Below, piece by piece: positions 29,496 to 38,241 of a DNA stretch of 64,000 nucleotides. Source of the DNA: an uncultured Alteromonadaceae bacterium (GTDB taxonomy: Bacteria; Pseudomonadota; Gammaproteobacteria; Enterobacterales; Alteromonadaceae). The stretch's first letter is position 1. Every line of letters begins with the position of its first letter. The translations under genes and the position numbers were made by a program. The stretch covers positions 124,001 to 188,000 of the forward strand of contig CANNDC010000010.1 of NCBI GenBank assembly GCA_947503265.1. Reading direction: 5' to 3'. A model generated the notes under the pieces. The model ran no database searches, was not told the DNA's origin, and worked only from the letters and a program-made list of their open reading frames with translations.

Positions 29496-30755
29496 ATTCC
29501 CATCAGCGCTATCCCTTCAACACTACTCGTTATAGGCTATGTTTGGCCTGAACCTAAGTCTTCAGCTGCCGGCAGTCATATGCTTGGTTTAATTAAACTA
29601 TTTCGCTCTCAAGGCTACAGAGTCGTGTTTGCTAGTCCTGCAGATAAAAGTGAACATAGGTTTGATTTGAGCTCTTGGGGGATAGAAGAGCACGCCATTT
29701 TGCTCAATTGCAGCAGTTTCGATGACTACATTATCGAATTGCAACCTGACATAGTGTTATTTGACCGATTTATGATGGAAGAACAGTTTGGTTGGCGAGT
29801 TGCAAAATCTTGCCCTCAAGCAATGCGAATTTTGGATACAGAAGACTTACATTTTTTACGCCAAGCCAGGCACACAGCATACAAAGCCAAACGTCCCGTC
29901 ACAGATTCAGATCTCAAACAAGAACCCGCGTTACGTGAAATTGCCTCAATCTATCGTTGCGACTTGAGTCTTATTATCTCCAAACCTGAATTGAAACTGC
30001 TATCCGAAAAGTTTGCGGTTCCAGATGCGCTAGTGATTGAATGTCCGCTATTGTTGGAACCTCAGCTAAATTTTACTCACCAGCAACTTAGTAATTTTGA
30101 AGATAGAAACCATTTTGTCACCATTGGAAATTTTCGACATGCTCCAAACTGGGATGCGGTACTTTTTCTCAAACAAGAAATATGGCCTTTGATACGAAAA
30201 GCACTGCCGACATCAGAGCTTCATATTTATGGTGCTTACCCTCCGCCAAAAGCAACACAATTACATAATGACAAAGAAGGGTTCTTAGTAAAAGGTTGGG
30301 CTAAAAATGCCAGTGAGATCCTTGCCCAAGCCAAAGTATGTCTTGCACCATTGAGATTCGGCGCAGGTTTAAAAGGCAAATTAGTTGAAGCGATGCATTG
30401 CGGTACGCCTAATGTGACAACTCCCATTGGGGCAGAAGGTTTAGCGGAGAACACGGCTTGGCCAGGATTTATCTGTTCGGATGCAAGCGAAATTGCAGAA
30501 AAAGCCATAGAACTGCATCAGCAGCCAAAACTATGGCATCAATTTCAACAGGCCGGTTTTCAACTCGTCGAGCAAAAATTCAATCATGAACTGATTGCCG
30601 AGCACCTTATGCAGCGAGTTGATGCTATCAAAACGAAACTTGAATCACATCGACTCGCCAATTTTACCGGTTTAATGCTGCAACATCACCAACATAAAAG
30701 CACCCAATATATGTCTCAATGGATTGAAGCTAAAAGTCGACTTAAGTCCGTCTGA
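29496..30755 (+). CDS. Glycosyltransferase, start codon atypical
   Basis: A group-1 type glycosyltransferase. From 29580 (ATG) the frame reads 391 residues with a GT-B second domain: VTIGNFRHAPNWDAV, HIYGAYPPPKA, LAPLRFGAGLKGKLVEA and MHCGTPNVTTPIGAEG. Upstream of that ATG the same frame stays open back to 29496 and encodes VIGYVWPEPKSSAAGSH, the usual N-terminal nucleotide-binding strand of this group. No ATG, GTG or TTG occurs in that extension; a TAA ends it at 29493-29495. Translation would need ATT (29496) or ATC, or the true start codon is lost. The product is a cytoplasmic sugar transferase of unknown acceptor. Confidence 0.75.
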   Translation: MPISAIPSTLLVIGYVWPEPKSSAAGSHMLGLIKLFRSQGYRVVFASPADKSEHRFDLSSWGIEEHAILLNCSSFDDYIIELQPDIVLFDRFMMEEQFGWRVAKSCPQAMRILDTEDLHFLRQARHTAYKAKRPVTDSDLKQEPALREIASIYRCDLSLIISKPELKLLSEKFAVPDALVIECPLLLEPQLNFTHQQLSNFEDRNHFVTIGNFRHAPNWDAVLFLKQEIWPLIRKALPTSELHIYGAYPPPKATQLHNDKEGFLVKGWAKNASEILAQAKVCLAPLRFGAGLKGKLVEAMHCGTPNVTTPIGAEGLAENTAWPGFICSDASEIAEKAIELHQQPKLWHQFQQAGFQLVEQKFNHELIAEHLMQRVDAIKTKLESHRLANFTGLMLQHHQHKSTQYMSQWIEAKSRLKSV

Positions 30756-32304
30756 TCTTCTTGTCACCTAACCATTCGATTTTATACAAGTCGCGACGTT
30801 TATCTAAAAAATTGGTAACAGAGCCGTTATTTTGCAATGTATTAAGCTTTTCTAGATCAACGTCAACAATCAATGTCATTTCGGTGTTTGGCGTCGTTTC
30901 CGCCATGATAGCGTCATGAGGGAAGGCAAAATCTGAGGGTGAAAACACCGCAGTTTGGCCATACTGAATATCGACATTATCTACTTTAGGAAGGTTTCCG
31001 ATACTCCCTGCAATTGCCACATAACATTCGTTTTCAATGGCTCTGGCTTGAGCACAACGACGAACGCGTAAATAGCCGTTTTTAGTGTCTGTCCAGAAAG
31101 GCACGAACAAGATCTGCATTTCTTCTTCACTTAACAAACGTGCAAGTTCAGGAAATTCAACGTCATAACAAATTAGAATGCCTATGCGTCCAAAATCCGT
31201 GTCGAAACAAGTTAAATTGTCTCCTCCTTCCATGACCCAGCCTTTGCGTTCGTAGGGAGTTGGGTGAAGTTTATACTGAGAATCAATCGTACCGTCTCTA
31301 TTGCAGAGGTAGGACACATTGTACAGTTCGTCATCCTCTATCAAGGGTACTGAGCCAGCTATGATATTGATGTTGTAGCTAACCGCCATTTTAGAAATTT
31401 CGGTGATGATCGTGTCGGTATAGGTGGCTAAATGTTTGATAGCATCAATGGACGTGGACTGATTGCCCAAGCCCATTAGTGGCGCATTAAAAAACTCAGG
31501 GAATAAAGCCACATCACTTCGATAGTCTGATAAGGCATCAACAAAGTATTCTACTTGCTGCAATAGTTCTTCAACGCTGTTCATCTCGCGCATTTGCCAT
31601 TGCACACACCCTATTCTTACCGTGTCTTTCTTACCACCAAACAAACTACGTTTTTTCGGTTCAAAATAGATGTTGAACCACTCCAACAAGGTTGCATAGC
31701 CCTCAGATTCTTTATCTTCAGGCATATAGCCTCTTAACACCCGCTTCACTTCAAAATCATTTGATAATTGAAAGGTCAGAATTGGGTCGTAAGCTTCCCC
31801 TCTTTTTACCGCTTCGATGTATTTTTGAGGAGACATTTCATGACTATAGTTCTTGTAATTGGGAATTCTACCCCCCGCGATAATTGCGCGTAAATTGAGG
31901 TTTTGACACAATTCTTTGCGAGCCTCGTAGAGCCTTCTTCCCAGTCTTAAATTGCGATAATCCGGATCAACGAACACTTCGATGCCATAAAGTACATCGC
32001 CATTGGGATCATGGGTAGTTAGGTAGGCATTGCCAGTAATTTCATCGTAGGTATGTTCATCCCCAAATTTATCGTAGTCGACAATGACTGAGAAAGCGGA
32101 TGCTACGACTTTACCATCATCTTCAATGCATATTTGCCCGTCTCGAAAAATTTTCAACATGGCCATGTATCGCTTGCGGGTGATTGAGCCACCAAGATTG
32201 GGGTAGACCCTATCCATAATTTCCTTGATATCGTCAAAATCACTCTCTGTCAGGTTTCTAACCGAGAGTTTTACATCATTTTGTAGCTCGTTATCTTGGG
32301 TCAT
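30742..32304 (-). CDS. GNAT acetyltransferase/carbon-nitrogen hydrolase fusion
   Basis: A 520-residue two-domain protein. Residues about 10-190 are a GNAT fold: a YGIEVFVDPDYRNLRLGRRL block with the acetyl-CoA loop. Residues about 225-515 are a nitrilase-type amidohydrolase with the catalytic triad Glu in LFPEFFNAP, Lys in HPTPYERKGW and Cys in GILICYDVEFPELARLL. Such bifunctional GNAT/carbon-nitrogen hydrolase proteins are known in several bacterial groups (YhcX-like) but have no settled function. Its 3' end overlaps the convergent glycosyltransferase by 14 bp, and it starts 2 bp after the stop of the desulfurase-SufE fusion, so those two are probably co-transcribed. Confidence 0.9.
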   Translation of the reverse strand: MTQDNELQNDVKLSVRNLTESDFDDIKEIMDRVYPNLGGSITRKRYMAMLKIFRDGQICIEDDGKVVASAFSVIVDYDKFGDEHTYDEITGNAYLTTHDPNGDVLYGIEVFVDPDYRNLRLGRRLYEARKELCQNLNLRAIIAGGRIPNYKNYSHEMSPQKYIEAVKRGEAYDPILTFQLSNDFEVKRVLRGYMPEDKESEGYATLLEWFNIYFEPKKRSLFGGKKDTVRIGCVQWQMREMNSVEELLQQVEYFVDALSDYRSDVALFPEFFNAPLMGLGNQSTSIDAIKHLATYTDTIITEISKMAVSYNINIIAGSVPLIEDDELYNVSYLCNRDGTIDSQYKLHPTPYERKGWVMEGGDNLTCFDTDFGRIGILICYDVEFPELARLLSEEEMQILFVPFWTDTKNGYLRVRRCAQARAIENECYVAIAGSIGNLPKVDNVDIQYGQTAVFSPSDFAFPHDAIMAETTPNTEMTLIVDVDLEKLNTLQNNGSVTNFLDKRRDLYKIEWLGDKKIRRT

Positions 32305-32305
32305 T

Positions 32306-33985
32306 TCATTCCTTATTCACGATTGTATCGGCTTTCATTTTTATCGTATTTATTGCTTGGGCAAGCCCATTGGTGCGCGATTCACTCAAGTGTTGCTCTA
32401 ACCCTATTTCGATTAGATGAGCATTGAAATTGTAATTCGCAATATAGCTAGCGGGTTCACCATTGATAGGCTCTAATATTAGCGAAATCAATCCTCGAAT
32501 CATTTTACTCGGAGAATCGGCTTCGAACTCTAGATAATCATCACTTTTGCGATGGCAAATTAACCATAATTCGCTTTCGCAGCCATGCACCAAATTTTCT
32601 GTAGTCTTTTTCTCATCGCTCAGTCTAGCAAGATGCTTACCTGCGAGCATGATTTCTCGGAACTTTCCATCCCAGCCTTTGGCCGCTTTCACTTTTGAGG
32701 CAAGAGCGAGCACCTTGACCCTTTTTAACTCTAACGATTCAACAGCTTCGTGGGGAAAACCCGATAACTGCTCTATTGCACGTTTCAAAATCACCACAAA
32801 CTTATCTATTTCTTCGATCGTATTGTAACAACTAAGAGATGCCCGCACGGTTCCCGAAATACCCAAGGTTTTCATGAGTGGCATTGTGCAATGGTGCCCT
32901 ACTCTAATCGCAATATTATTACTGGCTAAGTAAGTACCGAGATCAAAATTATCAATCCCTTCGACATGGAAAGACACAGTGGCGATATGATTCACTTCAT
33001 CGCCTAGAAGCTTAACCGCAGGGATTTGCGATAATTTGCTTCTTAAATGCGCGCTAAGTAGCGATTCTTGTTGAACAATAAGCTCACGATGGGAATCAAT
33101 AAAATCGATTGCTGCACCCAATGCTATCACCCCTTCGATGTTGGGCGTTCCTGCTTCATATTTAAATGGAAGAGGTAGAAACGTACTTTGCTGATAATCG
33201 ACCTTATCAACCATTTCTCCGCCAGTAAGATACACAGGTGAGCTGGTTAATATGGCCTCTCGACCGTACAAGACACCAATTCCAGTGGGGCCAAAAGCTT
33301 TGTGACCACTAAATACGAAAAAATCACATTGCAAATCTTGCACATCGACGACCATGTGCAAGACGGCCTGAGCACCATCCACTAAAGTCATTGCCCCATG
33401 AGCTTTAGCTTTTTGCAGAATGGGTTTTATTGGATTGATATTACCCAAAGCATTGGATACCAAGCCCAAGGCAACTATTTTGGTATCCGGACCAATAAGA
33501 TCCAGTGCAGCATTGGTATCCCAAACACCTAATTCGTTAACGGGTATAACATCGATTGCTAAATCGCATTTCTGTGCCAATATTTGCCAAGGTACTATGT
33601 TAGCGTGATGCTCAGTCGCTGAAATGAGGATTCGTCCAGTATCTTGTGCAACGTTTTTGTCTGAAAAGGTGTCCGTTAATGTTTTAGCAACCATATTAAT
33701 GGCCTCAGTTGCCCCTTTGGTCCAAACTATTTCGTTGCTACTATGGGCATTTATAAATTTTTGTACTTTGCTTCTAGCCTGTTCAAACTGAGTAGTTGTA
33801 GCCGAGGCCAATCCATATGATGCTCGGTGAACGTTTGCATTCTGGTTCAAGTAGTAATCTTGTATGCAGTTTAAAACAGATTCAGGTTTTTGAGTGGTTG
33901 CTGCACTGTCAAAGTAGACAAGTTCCTGCAACGCGTTTCCATCTCGAAAACAAGGGAATTTAGTTCGAAGAGCGTTTTTTGTCAT
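32306..33985 (-). CDS. Cysteine desulfurase fused to SufE-like sulfur acceptor
   Basis: A 559-residue fusion. The N-terminal about 405 residues are a group II cysteine desulfurase (SufS/CsdA type): PLP lysine in SGHKAFGPTG (Lys229), and persulfide Cys366 in RVGHHCTMPLM. The C-terminal about 140 residues are SufE/CsdE, with acceptor Cys469 in VHGCESELWL. In E. coli the two halves are separate partners (CsdA-CsdE, SufS-SufE) that pass sulfur between cysteines; fusion gives a fixed 1:1 pair. The ATG at 33985 is preferred over the in-frame start at 34045, which would add 20 residues unlike the family. No other suf or isc gene is near, which suggests a CsdA-CsdE-type role. Confidence 0.92.
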   Translation of the reverse strand: MTKNALRTKFPCFRDGNALQELVYFDSAATTQKPESVLNCIQDYYLNQNANVHRASYGLASATTTQFEQARSKVQKFINAHSSNEIVWTKGATEAINMVAKTLTDTFSDKNVAQDTGRILISATEHHANIVPWQILAQKCDLAIDVIPVNELGVWDTNAALDLIGPDTKIVALGLVSNALGNINPIKPILQKAKAHGAMTLVDGAQAVLHMVVDVQDLQCDFFVFSGHKAFGPTGIGVLYGREAILTSSPVYLTGGEMVDKVDYQQSTFLPLPFKYEAGTPNIEGVIALGAAIDFIDSHRELIVQQESLLSAHLRSKLSQIPAVKLLGDEVNHIATVSFHVEGIDNFDLGTYLASNNIAIRVGHHCTMPLMKTLGISGTVRASLSCYNTIEEIDKFVVILKRAIEQLSGFPHEAVESLELKRVKVLALASKVKAAKGWDGKFREIMLAGKHLARLSDEKKTTENLVHGCESELWLICHRKSDDYLEFEADSPSKMIRGLISLILEPINGEPASYIANYNFNAHLIEIGLEQHLSESRTNGLAQAINTIKMKADTIVNKE

Positions 33986-34053
33986 TGAAATTACTGCTTC
34001 CCGACGAGGTGGGTAACTGATGATATACTGGTATTTTACAATCAAGGTGTGGT

Positions 34054-35286
34054 GTGACTCAATCTAAAGCGTACTTGGTCTTGTTTTCCATGATGTTAAT
34101 CAGCGTTTTTAGTATGGGCGGTATTGCACTACCCTATCCCATTCTTGCGCCGCTATTTATTGACTACCCTGCTTCCGATTTCAATCAATTCGCAGGAATG
34201 GATCGCAAATTATTATTGGCTTTTGCCTTATCTGCCTACCCTTTGGGTGCATTGATTGGATCCGCTTTCATTGGTGCCTTATCTGATGTTTACGGACGAA
34301 AATTCACTTTGAGTGCCTCCCTAGCCTTGAGTGGCTTGAGTTATGTGCTTTCCGCTCTGGCATTGTTATGGGAATGGTACTTATTATTTCTACTTGCTCG
34401 ATTTGTTACCGGTATTTTTAGTGGCAACATCTCAATCGCAAGGGCTATCGCAGCCGATCTCCACCCAATCATTGATAAAACGCGGTCATTTTCTTGGACA
34501 TATGCTGCGGGTTATGTAGGTTGGTTTATAGGGCCCTTGGCTGGCGGCTATTTGATGCTTTTAGGGGCATACAGCGCGTTTTTTGTTGCTGCGGCCACAC
34601 TAGTATTATCTTCGGTCCTCACACTATTGCTGATCACAGAAACTTCAGTACCTTCCAAGCGCAAAGGATCGTTTGTAAAAGTACTTTTCTCACAGAATTC
34701 TCTGGGGCTGCTACGCAAGTCTTTTATGCTAAAAGTGTTTGCCATCGCGTTGGTGATCAATTTAGGCCTGAACGCGTTCTACGAATTTTATCCAGTCTGG
34801 CTTGTTGAAAGGTTTCAATTTACTAGCATTGACATTGGTCACTACACGGCTCTACTCACATTTTGTATGGTGCTAGCCAGTTCATTATTACTTGAATTTA
34901 TTCGCAATCGACTTGGTAAGATAGCGACCATTAGTCTCTCACTTGTTTTAGCCGGTTTATTGATGGTGAGCTCAGCAGAACTTAACGAAAATCAACTTAT
35001 TGTCTATTTTGTCCTAATGGGTATTCTAATCGCACTGTTCAACGGGCTTTTACCCGTATTTATGAGCGATCGTTATGAACAATTTGGGCAAGGCAAATTA
35101 ATGGGGCTCCTAACCATCACTTTTTATCTGGCCAACGCTCTAATGGCTATCATAGGCGGAATAATTAGCCTTTTAGGTGCGCATTGGAGTCTTGTCGTTG
35201 GTGGCTTTATTTTGATTTTCGGAGCCGCTTTTCTATTGATATTTGACAGAAACAATTCATTTGACGAAGCCAAATTGAAACTATAA
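34054..35286 (+). CDS. MFS transporter
   Basis: A 410-residue major facilitator of the drug:proton antiporter type with about 12 membrane segments. GALSDVYGRKFTLSASLAL, the loop between TM2 and TM3, is the family's cytoplasmic signature. ARFVTGIFSGNISIARAIAADL resembles the TM4-5 block of tetracycline-type exporters. The start is GTG at 34054 after AGGTGTGG. It diverges from the desulfurase gene. The last 265 bp of the coding region are duplicated at 38572-38835 in frameshifted form. Substrate unknown. Confidence 0.87.
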   Translation: MTQSKAYLVLFSMMLISVFSMGGIALPYPILAPLFIDYPASDFNQFAGMDRKLLLAFALSAYPLGALIGSAFIGALSDVYGRKFTLSASLALSGLSYVLSALALLWEWYLLFLLARFVTGIFSGNISIARAIAADLHPIIDKTRSFSWTYAAGYVGWFIGPLAGGYLMLLGAYSAFFVAAATLVLSSVLTLLLITETSVPSKRKGSFVKVLFSQNSLGLLRKSFMLKVFAIALVINLGLNAFYEFYPVWLVERFQFTSIDIGHYTALLTFCMVLASSLLLEFIRNRLGKIATISLSLVLAGLLMVSSAELNENQLIVYFVLMGILIALFNGLLPVFMSDRYEQFGQGKLMGLLTITFYLANALMAIIGGIISLLGAHWSLVVGGFILIFGAAFLLIFDRNNSFDEAKLKL

Positions 35287-35345
35287 AAGGCTATTTACGT
35301 TCTAGAGTTGGAATTAAAAAGCTGTCTGAAGGGCGGTAGTGTGGG
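35022..35345 (+). repeat. Duplicated 3' end of the MFS gene, intact copy
   Basis: This segment (coding tail plus about 60 bp downstream) matches 38572 to about 39005 at roughly 90 percent in the shared parts. Both copies contain TTCAACGGGCTTTT, GAACAATTTGGGCAAGG, CTCTAATGGCTATCATAGGC and, downstream, AAAAGCTGTCTGA. The second copy has an extra block of about 110 bp before that last motif and an internal 1-bp deletion. The two are direct repeats about 3.55 kb apart. Confidence 0.88.
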
Positions 35346-35368
35346 TATTCAGCCTGCCAAATCCACTT

Positions 35369-35425
35369 CGCTTGTTGTTAGAAAATTCAGCACACCCCAA
35401 AATGTGAGTGGAAATTGCACGGTGA
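35369..35425 (+). repeat. Inverted repeat, left copy
   Basis: About 57 bp, from GCTTGTTGTTAGAAAATTCA to GGAAATTGCACGGTGA. It recurs in reverse orientation at 36526-36582 with only a few mismatches. The pair brackets the PEP-CTERM gene. No target-site duplication is evident to the eye. Confidence 0.85.
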
Positions 35426-35461
35426 ATGGTAGACATGACTTTAAATAAGTCGACAGTGTTT

Positions 35462-35487
35462 AAGCCAGCTAATTAAACTGGCTTTTT
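35462..35487 (+). terminator. Probable rho-independent terminator
   Basis: AAGCCAG (35462-35468) pairs with CTGGCTT (35478-35484) across an AT-rich loop and is followed by TTTC. It lies 175 bp after the MFS stop and inside the left flank of the inverted-repeat segment. The T-run is short, so strength is uncertain. Confidence 0.55.
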
Positions 35488-35778
35488 CTATAGTGCTCCG
35501 GATACTGAATGCCCTTTAACTCCATAATTCGTTTGCACATGCTTGTAAAAGCTCCCACCTTTATCCTAGGGTGCCACGCGTTTGAGATGTGAAACTATTT
35601 TGTCGGCCTTCCCGTTATAAAAGGAAATTGCTATCAAGGAACACTGTCAAAAATCTTAACACTTTAAGACTAAACTTTAATAGACCTCCTGTAACTCTTT
35701 AAATTATATACATATTTTAAAACGGCCTACTTTATGCACTATACCGATAATAACAAAAACACTAATGAAGGATTTCTA

Positions 35779-36480
35779 ATGAAAAATAGCATCGCTTTTA
35801 TTTTCCTGATTCTAATTTCAACCTGCAGTTTACCCGTATGGTCAGCACTCGTTTCAGTTGGTGCTTCTGCTGATACATATATCACTGAATACAATGCCAT
35901 TGGAGGGTCAAATAGTGTAAACGACACAGCAACTTCGTTGTATGCTATTACTGCAAATGGCGGAAACCCAGCTTTTCGTTCTTATCCTCTAGTTAGTTTC
36001 GATTTATCGGCTATTATCAACAAAAAGGTGGTAGGTCCGGCGACTTTCGAAATGTTTGTACAAGGCACTAATTTTGGATTCGATTCAAGCAAGCAAGTAA
36101 GTGTTCATGAGGTGCTAACTGATTGGGACAGCACTACTTTGACCTTTAACACTTTCGGAGCTGCAGCTGGTGTACAGTTTGGAACTGATGTGGGCATTGA
36201 ATTGGATTCCACTTCCATAATTTATCCTGGTGTGGGTAATCGTTATATTTCATGGGAAATTCCACAGACTGTAATTCAATCTTGGATTGATGACCCGTCG
36301 ACAAATAATGGTTTACTATTAGTCAATCAAGAATTACAAAACTTTACTGATCTACAATTTGGCAGTCTAGAAAGTCAAAACGCACCAAAGCTAACGTTTA
36401 CTTCGGTGTCCGAGCCAACAATTGTCTTATTGCTAGGTGCCGGCTTACTATTGATCGGACGCAGAAGAAGGTCTTGTTAA
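35779..36480 (+). CDS. PEP-CTERM-type surface protein with DNRLRE/CBM96-like domain
   Basis: A 233-residue exported protein. A signal peptide (MKNSIAFIFLILISTCSLPV, cleavage near WSA) is followed by a beta-rich region with ADTYITEYNAIGGSNSVNDT, RSYPLVSFDLSAI and WIDDPSTNNGLLLV, the pattern of DNRLRE/CBM96-like domains. The C terminus, SEPTIVLLLGAGLLLIGRRRR, is a PEP-CTERM sorting signal with SEP in place of PEP, processed by exosortase/archaeosortase-type enzymes encoded elsewhere. The ATG at 35779 follows GAAGGA by 8 bp; the in-frame ATG at 35734 would put 15 polar residues before the signal. It is probably part of an extracellular matrix; ligand unknown. Confidence 0.82.
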   Translation: MKNSIAFIFLILISTCSLPVWSALVSVGASADTYITEYNAIGGSNSVNDTATSLYAITANGGNPAFRSYPLVSFDLSAIINKKVVGPATFEMFVQGTNFGFDSSKQVSVHEVLTDWDSTTLTFNTFGAAAGVQFGTDVGIELDSTSIIYPGVGNRYISWEIPQTVIQSWIDDPSTNNGLLLVNQELQNFTDLQFGSLESQNAPKLTFTSVSEPTIVLLLGAGLLLIGRRRRSC

Positions 36481-36525
36481 ACAGGTCAGGTTGGTGTCTG
36501 TATTCAGATTCGACTATGACACAAC

Positions 36526-36582
36526 AGCTCACCGTGCAATTTCCACTAACATTGTGGGGTGTGCTGGATTTTCTAACAAACA
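36526..36582 (-). repeat. Inverted repeat, right copy
   Basis: The reverse complement of 35369-35425 with a few mismatches (TCACCGTGCAATTTCCACTA, then GTGTGCTGGATTTTCTAAC). It begins about 45 bp after the PEP-CTERM stop and ends about 38 bp before the IS91-type remnant. Similarity fades beyond the core on both sides. Confidence 0.85.
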
Positions 36583-36619
36583 AGCGGCCCTTTATTAAGA
36601 ACTTTGGGGTGGCACAACC

Positions 36620-37161
36620 TTTACCTGCATCAAAGCGCCTTCACATGACGACATGATAACGCTGGTTCACACCATCAGCCATCGCATCGCCAAGTATTTA
36701 GAAAAAGCAGGTCTCGTGGTTCGCGACATGGATAACACCTACCTAAATCTACCTATCGATGACGAAGATAGCCTGCTGCAACTACAAGGCGTCCATCCGG
36801 ATTAATGCAGTCAGTTATCGCATAGCTTTAGGACCACAACAAGGGCAAAAGGTATTTACCTTGCAAACTCTACCTGCCAGTATCGACGGTTAATTCGGTC
36901 AGTTAGCCAACACTTCCGATTTCTCCTTACATGTAGCCACTTCGTGTCGAGAGATATCCGCCAATGCCCTCGAGTCAGATAAGCTAGAAAGACTTTGCCG
37001 GTACATCAGTCGTCCCACCATCAGCGAGCAGCGTATAAGCACGACTCAACGCGGGCAAGTACGATAAGAATTGAAGACGCCTTATAGAGATGGTACGACA
37101 CAGGTATTCTTCTCACCCATCGATTTTATTGGCAAACTAGCCGCACTAATTCCGCCACCTT
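36620..37161 (+). pseudogene. Decayed IS91-family transposase
   Basis: Translation in two frames gives a long match to the C-terminal half of IS91-type (ISCR-like) transposases: KAPSHDDMITLVHTISHRIA, YLEKAGLVVRDMDNTYLNLP, GPQQGQKVFTLQTLPAS, KLERLCRYISRPTISEQRIS, ELKTPYRDGTTQVFFSPIDF and IGKLAALIPPP. The frame shifts near 36790, and stops lie at 36891-36893 and 37065-37067. The N-terminal catalytic half and the far C terminus are missing. It is a dead remnant with no visible ori or ter ends. IS91-like elements move by rolling circle and can pick up adjacent DNA, which may explain the rearranged surroundings. Confidence 0.85.
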
Positions 37162-37165
37162 TGCG

Positions 37166-37714
37166 ACCCCCCCACAACAAAGTTTCGAATGGGGAGCTTA
37201 ACTCCATCTTATATTTTGGATGATCCTGCACTCTTACAAAGGGTGGAAGTCAACATGCATTCGCAATGCTTGTTTGTCGATTTACCGGATAAAACCCGTA
37301 CCTAACGCTATCAAATCCTAACTTTTTCATCCATTGACCTGTTCCAACAGTCAGTTCAAAGACCCTGAACCCTACTAAATCAACCCCTGTTGTATAGAAC
37401 AGGTATACGTATTATTTTCCTTATACTCTCGCCCTTATCTTTCAATCCAGCCCGTGCGACATCAACGTAAAGCTAAAGACAAGAAACACTAGTAAAAATC
37501 TATTTAATGTAGTCAATTATATACTTTTGGAATTGCTGTTGTGACCTCTGGGCTTACATTTGTGTTACCAAATCCTATCCTTGCGGCCCTTGCATTAATT
37601 AAACATGTGGATCAGTTTTGGATGCAAATAAGCCGCACGCTCACTGGTTCAAAATTTTTACAAATTAACCGCTATAGGCAGACCTAACAATGAACATTAT
37701 ATTTTTAGAACTAG
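37166..37714. other. Non-coding remnant DNA, 549 bp
   Basis: No gene is supported. After the IS91-type match ends, the frame reads PPPLRPPHNK and is lost. The rest has many stops on both strands and no repeat seen elsewhere in the window. It is probably the remains of mobile-element insertion. Confidence 0.5.
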
Positions 37715-38188
37715 TCAATAGTCTATGTTCTGACTATCAAGTTTTTCTTTAATTTTCTCGACGGCTTCCTCATATCGTATTTTAGAAAATCCAAATCCCG
37801 ACACATGACCTCTTTCCACATGGTATACCGACAAATATTGATTTACAGACCCGTAAAAGCCTTTATAAGCAAAATTTGGGTTCATTTTCTTCATAATTAC
37901 GATAGCTTTACCCCCTAAACAATCGAAGTCTATATCTGATTCAGCGATTCCTGTACTACCTAATAACTTAATAATCTCGCCTTTTTCGGAATTTAGGATA
38001 CCGTCAAGCACTTCTACTAACAAATCCTTTCTTGATGATTTGAGAAACGGTTTTTTTGCCTCTACAATTCTAACTAAAGCAATTTTATCAGCTCTTTCAA
38101 TTTGTTCCCCCAATGTCATTTCTTTAAGAGCCAAACACCAAGCTGGTGGTGCATTTAAAAGTAATATCAACACTATCATTCTAAACAT
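37715..38188 (-). CDS. Secreted protein of unknown function
   Basis: A 157-residue protein with a signal peptide (MFRMIVLILLLNAPPAWCLA, cleavage near ALKE). The mature part starts LKEMTLGEQIERADKIALVR, followed by a mixed alpha/beta region with a single cysteine in IDFDCLGGKAIVIM and a helical charged C terminus (YEEAVEKIKEKLDSQ). I do not recognise the family. It lies 53 bp downstream of the RHS stump on the same strand, where an immunity or associated gene would be expected in an RHS locus. That is an inference from position only; nothing in the sequence shows an immunity fold. Confidence 0.55.
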   Translation of the reverse strand: MFRMIVLILLLNAPPAWCLALKEMTLGEQIERADKIALVRIVEAKKPFLKSSRKDLLVEVLDGILNSEKGEIIKLLGSTGIAESDIDFDCLGGKAIVIMKKMNPNFAYKGFYGSVNQYLSVYHVERGHVSGFGFSKIRYEEAVEKIKEKLDSQNIDY

Positions 38189-38241
38189 TTAGCAACGTTC
38201 CTAATCTCTATGGGAATTATTGGGTTCGACTTTCTGGGGGA

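Larger units (their letters stand above)
35287..35778. other. Non-coding gap, 492 bp
   Basis: It holds the end of the MFS duplication, the left inverted repeat (35369-35425) and the terminator (35462-35487). The remaining 290 bp upstream of the PEP-CTERM gene are AT-rich and show no gene; a promoter for that gene is likely, but no clear -35/-10 pair was found. Confidence 0.6.

Noticed and set aside
35734..35778. An earlier in-frame ATG for the PEP-CTERM gene
   Set aside because: It would put 15 polar residues before the signal peptide; the later ATG has a good ribosome-binding site.
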